A stretch of 64,000 nt of DNA. Origin: Saprospiraceae bacterium. Lineage in GTDB: Bacteria > Bacteroidota > Bacteroidia > Chitinophagales > Saprospiraceae. Positions within the stretch are counted from its first letter, which is position 1. Each line of letters opens with the position of its first letter. The notes under the pieces were generated by a model that worked only from the letters and a program-made list of their open reading frames with translations, made no database searches and was not told the DNA's origin. Location: the NCBI GenBank assembly GCA_016714085.1, contig JADJNW010000007.1, positions 124,001-188,000 on the forward strand. Direction: 5' to 3'. Below are positions 45,874-54,551 of the stretch, one piece after another. A program made the position numbers and the translations under genes.

Positions 45874-47964
45874 ATGATAAAAAGTAAAACTCAAATCGCA
45901 AAAAAAACACTCCTCGAAGCCTTTCGGCTCATGGCCAGCGCCAAATCCATGACGGAGATATATGAGGAAAATTTCAAATTTGTTTCCAAATACGTACACG
46001 CCACTTCGCGCGGGCACGAGGCAATCCAATTGGCTTTGGCCCTGCAATTGCTTCCGCAAGACTGGGTGTCGCCTTATTATCGGGATGACGCGATGCTTTT
46101 GGGCATTGGGATGCGCCCATACGATTTGATGTTGCAATTGATGGCAAAGCGCGACGATCCTTTCTCCGGCGGACGCACTTATTATGCACATCCAAGTTTG
46201 AAAGACCCGGATAAACCAAAAATGATCCACCAATCTTCGGCAACGGGAATGCAAGCAATTCCAACCACGGGCATTGCGATGGGGATTCAGTATAAGGAGG
46301 GAATGTTGGAGTATTGGAATGATGGAATTTTGGAAAAACCAGTGGTGGTTTGTTCATTGGGCGATGCTGCGATGACCGAGGGCGAGATTGCGGAAGCCTT
46401 GCAAATGGCGGCTTTGAAGCAATTTCCGATTTTGTATTTGGTGCAGGATAACGGCTGGGATATTTCGGCAAATGCAGAAGAAACCCGCGCGCAAAATGCA
46501 GCGGAGTATGCGCAAGGATTCAAAGGGATCGAAACAAGAAGCATCGATGGGAGCGATTTTATAGAATCTTATCATGTTTTAAAGGAAGTTATTACAACTA
46601 TACGTAAAGAACGCCGCCCTTATTTAGTTCATGCTAAAGTTCCATTATTAAATCATCATACTTCGGGTGTGCGCAAGGAGTGGTATCGCGATGATTTAGA
46701 GGAGCATCAAGAGCGAGACCCTTATCCGATTTTTAGGAACCAGTTGCTAGAAGAGGGCATTTCTGAAAAGGAATTGCAAAAAATTGAAAAAGAAGCCCAT
46801 GATACTGTACTCGCCGATTACCAATCGGCGCTACTTGCCGAAGACCCGCGCCCGGAAGACCTTTTTACACACGATTTCGCCCCAACGCCGATCTCCGAAG
46901 AGCGCGGACAGCGCGAACCTACCCCCCAACCCCCCAAGGGGGAGCAACCGATACTTATGGTGGATGCTGCGCTGTTTGCTATCGAAGAACTGATGCGTAA
47001 GCACCCGGAATGCCTGCTCTACGGACAAGATGTAGGCGGGCGACTCGGCGGCGTGTTTCGGGAGGCAGCGACCTTGGCGCAGAAATTTGGCGATCATCGT
47101 GTTTTTAATACCCCGATTCAGGAAGCTTTTATCGTAGGAAGCACGGTGGGTATGTCGGCGGTAGGCTTGAAGCCGATTGTAGAAGTGCAATTTGCGGATT
47201 ATATATTTCCTGGTCTAAATCAATTATTTACGGAAGTTGCTCGCTCCTGTTATTTGAGTAATGGCAAGTTTCCAGTGAGCATGATCCTGCGCGTACCGAT
47301 TGGCGCTTACGGCAGCGGTGGGCCTTACCATTCTTCGAGCGTAGAATCGATTGTGGCCAATATTCGCGGCATCAAAATCGCTTATCCCAGTACGGGCGCA
47401 GATTTGAAAGGCTTGCTAAAGTCGGCATATTACGATCCGAATCCGGTCGTTATTTTTGAACATAAAGGCTTGTATTGGAGCAAAGTACGTGGTACAGAAA
47501 CTGCTAAAACGATCGAACCGGACGAGGATTATATCATTCCTTTTGGCAAAGGCCGCATTGCGCTTGCCGCGAATGAAGAACAAGTGAGTAAAGGCGCGTC
47601 TTTATTGGTGGTCACATACGGCATGGGCGTACATTGGGCGCTGAATGCTGCGAAGCAATTTGATGGCAGGATTGAAATCCTTGATTTGCGCACCTTATAT
47701 CCGCTGGATGAGGCACTTATATATGATTTATCTAAGAAACATGGTAAAATTTTAGTTGTAACCGAAGAGCCTGTAAATAATACTTTTGCGCAAAGCCTGG
47801 CGGCTCGCATACAGGAAAATTGTTTTGAATACTTGGACGCGCCTGTGCGCACGTTTGGCTCCCAAAATATGCCCGCCATTCCATTGAACGAAACGCTTGA
47901 AAAGACGATGATTCCGAGCATTGAGAAAGTGGCGAAGGCGATGGAGCGCTTGTTGGCGTATTAA
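45874..47964 (+). CDS. Fused E1 alpha/beta subunit of a branched-chain 2-oxoacid dehydrogenase-like complex
   Basis: 696 residues. The alpha half (1-330) has the thiamine diphosphate site GDAAMTEGEIAEALQ with N193 in LVQDNGWDIS. The beta half (from about 361) has MVDAALFAIEELMRKHPECL, GQDVGGRLGG, RVFNTPIQEAFIVG and the C-terminal transketolase domain (VVTEEPVNNTFAQS). It would decarboxylate a 2-oxoacid and pass the acyl group to E2 lipoyl groups; E2 and E3 genes are not in the window. The alpha-beta linker (310-360) carries two in-frame repeats: a GC palindrome and a C/G-run palindrome (translated TPQPPKG). Confidence 0.95.
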   Translation: MIKSKTQIAKKTLLEAFRLMASAKSMTEIYEENFKFVSKYVHATSRGHEAIQLALALQLLPQDWVSPYYRDDAMLLGIGMRPYDLMLQLMAKRDDPFSGGRTYYAHPSLKDPDKPKMIHQSSATGMQAIPTTGIAMGIQYKEGMLEYWNDGILEKPVVVCSLGDAAMTEGEIAEALQMAALKQFPILYLVQDNGWDISANAEETRAQNAAEYAQGFKGIETRSIDGSDFIESYHVLKEVITTIRKERRPYLVHAKVPLLNHHTSGVRKEWYRDDLEEHQERDPYPIFRNQLLEEGISEKELQKIEKEAHDTVLADYQSALLAEDPRPEDLFTHDFAPTPISEERGQREPTPQPPKGEQPILMVDAALFAIEELMRKHPECLLYGQDVGGRLGGVFREAATLAQKFGDHRVFNTPIQEAFIVGSTVGMSAVGLKPIVEVQFADYIFPGLNQLFTEVARSCYLSNGKFPVSMILRVPIGAYGSGGPYHSSSVESIVANIRGIKIAYPSTGADLKGLLKSAYYDPNPVVIFEHKGLYWSKVRGTETAKTIEPDEDYIIPFGKGRIALAANEEQVSKGASLLVVTYGMGVHWALNAAKQFDGRIEILDLRTLYPLDEALIYDLSKKHGKILVVTEEPVNNTFAQSLAARIQENCFEYLDAPVRTFGSQNMPAIPLNETLEKTMIPSIEKVAKAMERLLAY
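46812..46830. repeat. GC palindrome inside the E1 linker
   Basis: CGCCGATT, ACC, AATCGGCG followed by CTAC: 22 of 23 bases equal to the palindrome at 20204-20226. It lies in frame at residues 313-319. Confidence 0.65.
46919..46942. repeat. C-run/G-run palindrome inside the E1 linker
   Basis: CCCCCC, AA, CCCCCC, AA, GGGGG: the last C-run and the G-run pair. It is in frame and adds residues PTPQPPKG between the conserved EERGQRE and MVDAAL. Confidence 0.6.
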
Positions 47965-48004
47965 AATTTTACAAATCAAAATTTTTAGGCTTATTCTTTT
48001 TGAC

Positions 48005-48012
48005 TACATTTG
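48005..48012 (+). promoter_or_regulatory. -7 box upstream of the glycoside hydrolase gene
   Basis: TACATTTG matches TAnnTTTG exactly, 42 nt upstream of the ATG at 48055. The -33 element is weak. Confidence 0.45.
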
Positions 48013-48054
48013 GAAGACGCTTGAAAATTAATTTGTAGCTATAAGTTTGGCATC

Positions 48055-49508
48055 ATGAGAAACCTGCTAATTATATTTTATTTACTCATTTCTTATATGC
48101 TTCCATCTGCTGCTCAACCTTTGCGTCTCCTGCCGCAAAATTCGCATTATTTTGAATATCATGGAAAGCCAATTATTATAGTTGGATCGGGCGAACATTA
48201 TGGCGCATTAATGAATCTGGATTTTGATTATACTAAATATTTACAAAGTATTAAACAAGACGGATTGAATACAACACGCCTATTCATGGGCGCTTATTAC
48301 GAAAAGCCTGGCGCATTTGGTATCGAAAAAAATACTTTAGCGCCAAAGGAAGAAAAATTATTATTACCCTGGCAAAAAGTAAATGATAAATATGATTTAA
48401 CTAAATGGAATGAGGATTATTTTACGCGCCTTCATGATTTTATGAAAAAAACCGCTGAAAATGGCGTCATTGTTGAAATTACGCTTTTTCATCTTATTAT
48501 GGAGGCTGGCTGGGTCTATCATCCTTTTCATGGAAATAATAATATAAATGGAACGCCTGCGGATTTGAATGTAAGCCTAGTAAATACTTTAGAAAATGGC
48601 TCAATTATTACATTTCAGGAGGCTTATGTAAAGAAATTGGTGAAAGAACTAAATATGTATGACCATTTTTATTTTGAAATTCAAAATGAACCCTGGGCGG
48701 ATAGTAAAGATGCCATATTAATCTGGAATGATTTTATCGATAAAGAAGACCTCAAACAAGCTGGAAATTATTGGAAAAACACACTGGAAGTGCCGTCAAA
48801 AAAGTCAAGAGAATGGCATCAGGCAGTGTCCAATTGGATTGTAAAGGAAGAGCAATCCTTGCCCAAAAAACATTTAATATCGCATAATATTGCGAATTTT
48901 AAGCAACCGATTTATGCGACCGACCCGAATATTTCTATTTACACATTTCATTATGCGCATCCTGATGTTGTTTCTTTAAATTACAAACTAAATAAAGTTA
49001 TCGGATTTAATGAAACAGGCTTTGCCGGTAAAGAAGATGAAACTTACATTCGTCAAGCCTGGCGTTTTATGATGAGTGGCGGCGGATTATTTAATCATTT
49101 GGATTATTCATTTAGTGTTGGTTATGAGGACGGTACAGATGCAAATTATAATGCACCCGGTGGTGGCAGCCCAGCATTTAGAGCCTATTTAAAATTTTTA
49201 AAAAATACCATAGAAAGCTTGGATTTAGGCACTTTGAAGCCCGATCATTCTTTTCTCGGACACGTAGAAGGCGCATTTGCTTACGCCATGAAAGATAAAA
49301 AAAATTATATTGTTTATTTAGAGCCACTTACTTCGATGTAATAAAATTAAATCTGGAGTTAAAAAAAGGAAATTATATTGTTGAATGGTGGGATATTTAT
49401 AAACAAGAAAAAATAAAAACGGAAAATATTAAAATAGCCTCAAAAGGCACTTCCGTATTGAGCCCTGCCGGGATAAAAGGTGTTTTTTTGAAAATAAAAT
49501 CATTATAA
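48055..49508 (+). CDS. Secreted glycoside hydrolase (GH-A clan, GH5-like), frameshifted at the C-terminus
   Basis: About 484 residues. Signal peptide (MRNLLIIFYLLISYMLPSAA), then a TIM-barrel with the acid/base E in YFEIQNEPWAD and the nucleophile candidate in GFNETGFAG; GSGEHYGALMNLDFDYTKYL and DGLNTTRLFMGAYYE form the barrel start. The frame stops at 49341, but one base change near 49335 continues it as FDVIKLNLELKKGNYIVEWW and ends at 49506-49508, giving the usual beta-sandwich end. A DUF1080 gene begins 12 nt later, which fits polysaccharide breakdown. The substrate is not assignable. Confidence 0.8.
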
Positions 49509-49520
49509 AATTATTTTAGA

Positions 49521-50279
49521 ATGAAAATATTATACATCGGATTATTTATTTTAATCAATATTATTAATGTGAATGCGCAAATCGGTGTTGGCGCGAAGCC
49601 CATCAAAGGCGCGAAAATGTACTTCGACGGTACGCGCTCAATGTTGGATGCGAAATGGACATATTGGAAAAGCCCGCGTTTGGCAGCAACCTTACCCATC
49701 AAATGGGAAATCGTGCAAGACCCCGTGGATGCTGGCACTGCGATGAATAGCAATGACCCTGCGGCAGCTGGCGGCAAATATGGTTCGGCGGATATCGTCA
49801 CCAAAGATGAATTTCGTGATTTTAGATTGCATATAGAATTTTTAATTCAAAATCCGGGTGGCAATAGCGGGGTTTATTTACAAAATCGCTATGAAATACA
49901 AGTGTTGGATGGGGATTCTACCTCGCATGGCATGGCGGCGGTGATTAATGAAAAAGCTGCTTCTTACACGCCATATAATGGATTAGGTAAATGGAATGCC
50001 TACGATATTACATTTCGGGCGGCGCGATTTAAAGATGGTAAAAGAACAGAACCAGCGATGGTTACCATTTATTTTAACGGAGAAAAAATACATACCAATC
50101 AGATAATCAATCAAGTATGGGGCGGCCCGAACTCCGGAATCGACGGCGGAAATGATGGCGGCAAAGGCATCACAGATACGCCAGGAGGCTTGAAATTACA
50201 AGCGGAAGGGCATAATGTAATGTATCGTAATGTTTGGATTAAAAAATTAAATTTGAAGAAAATGAATACCGATTTTTAA
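49521..50279 (+). CDS. Secreted DUF1080 (3-keto-disaccharide hydrolase-like) protein
   Basis: 252 residues with a signal peptide (MKILYIGLFILINIINVNAQ). The concanavalin-like fold is seen in AADIVTKDEFRDFRLHIEFL-type text: KYGSADIVTKDEFRDFRLHI, NPGGNSGVYLQNRYEIQVLD, YNGLGKWNAYDITFRAARFK and LKLQAEGHNVMYRNVWIKKL. Family members hydrolyse or bind 3-keto sugars. It lies between a glycoside hydrolase and a YdeI-like gene, 12 and 18 nt apart, probably one operon. Confidence 0.9.
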   Translation: MKILYIGLFILINIINVNAQIGVGAKPIKGAKMYFDGTRSMLDAKWTYWKSPRLAATLPIKWEIVQDPVDAGTAMNSNDPAAAGGKYGSADIVTKDEFRDFRLHIEFLIQNPGGNSGVYLQNRYEIQVLDGDSTSHGMAAVINEKAASYTPYNGLGKWNAYDITFRAARFKDGKRTEPAMVTIYFNGEKIHTNQIINQVWGGPNSGIDGGNDGGKGITDTPGGLKLQAEGHNVMYRNVWIKKLNLKKMNTDF

Positions 50280-50297
50280 TCAATTTTATATATTATT

Positions 50298-50822
50298 ATG
50301 TCATCTGATTCTGAAATTACATTTATTACAACACTCAAAAAATTTGACTCCAATCTCTGGGGGCATCATATTTTAGTGTCAGAAGTCATTGCAAATCAGT
50401 TTATTACAGAAGGTGGTGATCGCCGTGTGGTATGTACTTTAAATGATACAATAGAATTTCAATGCGCGTTGATGCCAAAGGGTGACGGCGGATTCTTTAT
50501 TAATATTAATAAAAAAATAAGAGATACATTAAAGTTAAAAATCGGGATGCAGGTGCAAGCCACTTTGCGTAAAGACGATAGTAAATATGGACTTCCGATG
50601 CCCGAAGAATTGGCGGAATTATTAGAATTGGATGAAGAAGGCAATCGCTTTTTTCATGCGCTCACGCCAGGAAAGCAACGCACTTTATTATATATTGCCG
50701 GAAATGCTAAAAGTTCGGATAAAAGAATTATGCGCGCCATCGCTATTGTGGAACACCTGAAAGCGAATAATGGTAAAATTGATTATAAAATGCTGAATCA
50801 AGCATTGCGTGATGGAGTTTGA
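50298..50822 (+). CDS. YdeI/OmpD-associated family protein (DUF1905)
   Basis: 174 residues, cytosolic. The N-terminal DUF1905 barrel (GGDRRVVCTLNDTIEFQCAL, GDGGFFININKKIRDTLKLK) is followed by the OmpD-associated helical part (FHALTPGKQRTLLYIAGNAK and DKRIMRAIAIVEHLKANNGK). Role unknown. It ends the glycoside hydrolase operon by spacing (18 nt). Confidence 0.85.
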   Translation: MSSDSEITFITTLKKFDSNLWGHHILVSEVIANQFITEGGDRRVVCTLNDTIEFQCALMPKGDGGFFININKKIRDTLKLKIGMQVQATLRKDDSKYGLPMPEELAELLELDEEGNRFFHALTPGKQRTLLYIAGNAKSSDKRIMRAIAIVEHLKANNGKIDYKMLNQALRDGV

Positions 50823-50992
50823 CATTTTCAATTCTTTCTTTTCTCGATCAAGCTTTCTTTCGGAGGCAAACTATTCCCTTCATTTTATCGTTCGTACAAA
50901 AAACAACGCTTTGCCATACGGCTTACATTCCTTTTCAAAGCAAATGCTTAAATTGTGTGTTAAAAATTGTGAGAAACTAATCCTAATTGCAA

Positions 50993-53775
50993 ATGGCTTC
51001 AAAGAAAATCTACTATATACTCCGCATTGCCACTGCGCTTTTCTTGTTTTTTGGGGTGGCTCAAGTAGCCCTGGCGACGCATAATCGCGCCGGCGAAATT
51101 TCTATTGAACAAGTGGGTGATTGCAATGAAAGCCTTACTATAAAAGCTATTGTGGTGACTTATTCAAAAACGAGTAGCACCATGGCTGACCGCGACACTG
51201 TGACCGTATGCTGGGGCGATGGTTTTTGCGATCGTGTGGTTCGTACTAATGGCCTGGCAATCCGCCGCAGGGCGAGCCTTTAGAAAATGATATTAAGAAA
51301 AACTTTTATATTGCTTTTCATACTTATCCTTCTCGTGGTACGTATGTAATTTCGATGAACGACCCCAACCGTGTAGGTGGCATTTTGAATGTAAATTTTC
51401 CAAATTCAGAACAAATTCGCTTTCATATTCAAACAACTTATACTTTTCCAAATCCGCAATTTCAAGGATGTAATAATACACCTGTATTGCTGCAACCCCC
51501 GGTGGACGTGGCTTGTGTCGGGAAACGCTATACGCATAATCCGAATGCTTTTGACCAGGATGGCGACAGTTTATCGTATCATTTTATCGTGCCTTATCAG
51601 GACGCAGGGCTGCCTGTTCCTAATTATATGTTTCCTAATATGATTAATCCTGGCCCGATGAATCAATTGAGTATCAATGAAATAACGGGTGATATTGTAT
51701 GGGATGCGCCACAACGGCGAGGGGAATATAATCTTGCGATCATTATTGTAGAATATCGAGACGGCATTCCAATTGATACGATTGTACGAGATATGCAAAT
51801 CAGCGTGGGTGAATGCGAAAACGAACCTCCGGTAGTAGAAACCTCGCTTGAAGAAATTTGCGTGATCGCGGGGCAAGTAGTAGAAGTGACCGTTACGGCG
51901 ACTGCTCCGATTAATGAAACCAACCAGCGCGTAAGACTTACGGCGCTTGGCGGGCCATTTGAAGTATCGACTAATAAAGCAACATTTGAATTAAATGATA
52001 ATATTTTCAGGAATGATCCTGTGGTCAAAAAATTTCGATGGCAAACCGATTGCAATCATATTTCCGATCAATATTATTCAGTAGTGTTTAAAGCAACCGA
52101 TAATTTCTTTGGAGACACCAGTGGACTGGCAACCCTTAAAACCATTCGGATCAAGGTAGTCGGGCCGCCGCCGGAAGATGTCGATGCAGAATCTGGCAAT
52201 GGCCGTACAGAAGTTACTTGGCTCAAACCTTATATCTGTGAAGATGTAACGGAAAGGGAATTCCTGGGATTTACTGTTTGGCGGCGGGAGGGTAGTAATG
52301 TCTTTCCAATTGACACTTGTGTTACTGGTCTGGCTGGGCGAGGATATACGAAACTTACGCTATCCCCGATCACTACGATGCTGAATGACCGATATTATTT
52401 CCTGGATGAAACGGTAGAACGAGGACGTACTTACTGCTATCGAATTCTGGCGGAATTTGCCAATTTTACAACCGATAATCGCTACATTTATAATATCCTT
52501 GAGAGCTTACCTTCGGCGGAAGTTTGTGTGCAATTGAGTCGGGATGTACCGCTCATTACCAATGTGGATGTGCTGACAACCGATGGCGTCAATGGCGAAA
52601 TGCAAATCTGCTGGTCGAAGCCTAAAGCCGACGATCTCGATACATTATTGAATCCTGGACCTTATCGTTATGAAGTGCTACGGGCAGTAGGCGTCAATCC
52701 TGATGAAACGGCCTTCCAGCCGATCGGTGCAGATTTTATTAGTCAAAGCTTTGCGGAAGCTAATGATACTTGCTTTACAGATACTGGATTGAACACTGCA
52801 GGGACGGCTTATAGTTATAAAATTCGTTTTTATACAGGCAGTTCCGCTCAAGCATTGGGCAGCACTAATGCAGCTTCTTCTGTATTCCTGAGTGTAAATG
52901 GCACGGATCGGGCGAATGTGTTGACTTGGCAGGAGCAAGTCCCCTGGGATAATTATCAGTATATTGTATTGAAAAAGAACGCTTTAGGTGGATTTGATAC
53001 ATTGGGAACGGTTTCTCAGATGACCTATCGAGATAATAATTTGCAAAACGGACAAGAATATTGTTATAAAATTGAAAGTATTGGTACTTATGGCATAGAA
53101 GGAATTATTAATCCTATTTATAATACATCGCAGGAAGCTTGTGGCATTCCGAGAGACGATGTGCCGCCTTGCCCGCCAACACTGGCTGTTTCCAATATTT
53201 GCGATCAGGGTGTCGCTTGCACCGATGAGGATAATTTGGTGAATATTTTGAGTTGGAATATTTGCGCAGAAGCAGATGATGTCGGCGGATATAATATTTA
53301 TTATGCTCCTTCCGAAAGTGCTCAGTTCCAATTAGTTGCCAGCGTAGAAGGCGCTTCCAAAATGAGCATTGAGCATAGCCCTGAGCTAGGTTTAGCGGGT
53401 TGTTATTATGTAACGGCATTTGATTTTAATCGAAATGAAAGTGAGCCGAGCAATATTATTTGTGTGGACAACTGTCCTTCTTACGATTTGCCAAATACAT
53501 TTACGCCGAACGGCGATGGCGCGAATGACAACTTCCAGCCATTCCCATTTTGTTTCATAGAAAGCGTTGATTTTAAAGTGTTTAACCGCTGGGGACAATT
53601 AGTGTATCAAACGAATGATGCGAATCTAAACTGGGATGGCACCAATCTGAATGGCGAAGAACTCGCTGAAGGCGTTTATTATTATACTTGCAGCGTATAT
53701 GAACGGCGTGTAAATGGTATTTTATTAAATCCTGAGATATTAAGCGGGTATATCGAACTGATTCGCGGGCGATAA
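50993..53775 (+). CDS. T9SS type-B secreted surface protein with fibronectin-like modules, frameshifted
   Basis: About 927 residues from the ATG at 50993. Signal peptide ending ALA, then ATHNRAGEISIEQVGDCNES, an N-terminal domain like that of the giant adhesin (HIVGGEITYRCLGN). The frame is lost at 51251-51256 (GGCCTGG), where one more base gives NGPGNPPQGEPLENDIKKNF and joins 51355. The middle holds fibronectin-like modules (ITNVDVLTTDGVNGEMQICW). The C-terminus NTFTPNGDGANDNFQPF and VFNRWGQLVYQ is the type-B sorting domain. It is an extracellular or surface-attached protein; ligand unknown. It lies apart from any PorP homologue. Confidence 0.87.
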
Positions 53776-53782
53776 TGTTTTT

Positions 53783-53870
53783 AAGGGTTTAAGGGCGTAA
53801 AGGCTTATCATAATTTACCTTTCATTCTATAAGCCTATACGCCTTTACATCTTTATGCCCTTTCACCTTT
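53783..53870. repeat. Intergenic inverted phrase repeat
   Basis: GGGCGTAAAGGCTTAT (53793-53808) faces ATAAGCCTATACGCC (53829-53843); outer GGGTTTAAG and CTTTATGCCC are also partly complementary. It lies between the type-B protein and the riboflavin synthase gene. Confidence 0.5.
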
Positions 53871-53894
53871 AAATCTTTACACCTTTATAAAAAT

Positions 53895-54494
53895 ATGTTC
53901 ACTGGAATTATAGAATCGCTTGGCGTTATTACATCCATCCGAAAGGAAGGCACGAACGTACATTTTACAATCGAATCGCCGATTTCTTCAGCTTTAAAGA
54001 TAGATCAAAGCGTCTCGCATAATGGCGTATGCCTCACCGTTGTTGCTTTAGATGGAGATTTGCACACCGTCACCGCCGTACAAGAAACGCTCCAACGTTC
54101 GAATTTGGGCGATTTACAAGAAGGTGATTTTGTCAATCTGGAGCGTGCGATGCTTGCCAATGCTCGCTTGGACGGGCATCTGGTGCAAGGCCATGTGGAC
54201 GCTACGGGCGAGTGCATTGCTATCGAATCCCTGGATGGGAGCTGGTATTTTCGCTTTCATTACACGCCTACCGAAGAACATTTACTCGTGGATAAAGGCT
54301 CGATCAGCGTGAATGGTGTGAGCCTGACTGTGGTAGAGCCACACGACGATATTTTCTCGGTTGCCATTATTCCTTATACTTTTGAGCATACTACTTTTAA
54401 AACTTTACAAGTCGGTGACCGCGTCAATCTTGAATTTGACATTATAGGCAAGTATATTGCGCGGTATGCGAAGTTATATCGAGAGGTTTACTAA
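53895..54494 (+). CDS. ribE: Riboflavin synthase (alpha chain)
   Basis: 199 residues. Two tandem lumazine-binding repeats: MFTGIIESLGVITSI with SVSHNGVCLTVV, and GHVDATGECIAIE with ISVNGVSLTVVE. The enzyme converts two 6,7-dimethyl-8-ribityllumazine molecules into riboflavin and pyrimidinedione. It is intact. Other rib genes are not adjacent. Confidence 0.96.
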   Translation: MFTGIIESLGVITSIRKEGTNVHFTIESPISSALKIDQSVSHNGVCLTVVALDGDLHTVTAVQETLQRSNLGDLQEGDFVNLERAMLANARLDGHLVQGHVDATGECIAIESLDGSWYFRFHYTPTEEHLLVDKGSISVNGVSLTVVEPHDDIFSVAIIPYTFEHTTFKTLQVGDRVNLEFDIIGKYIARYAKLYREVY

Positions 54495-54516
54495 TTCTGA
54501 TTCGCTCACTTCCAAA

Positions 54517-54541
54517 TTTTGCCTTATCTTTAAAGGCAAAA
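54517..54541. terminator. Hairpin downstream of ribE
   Basis: TTTTGCCTT and AAGGCAAAA form a 9-bp stem, but no T-run follows. It ends 11 nt before the next ATG, so it could affect the following gene rather than terminate. Confidence 0.35.
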
Positions 54542-54551
54542 CGATCGAATA

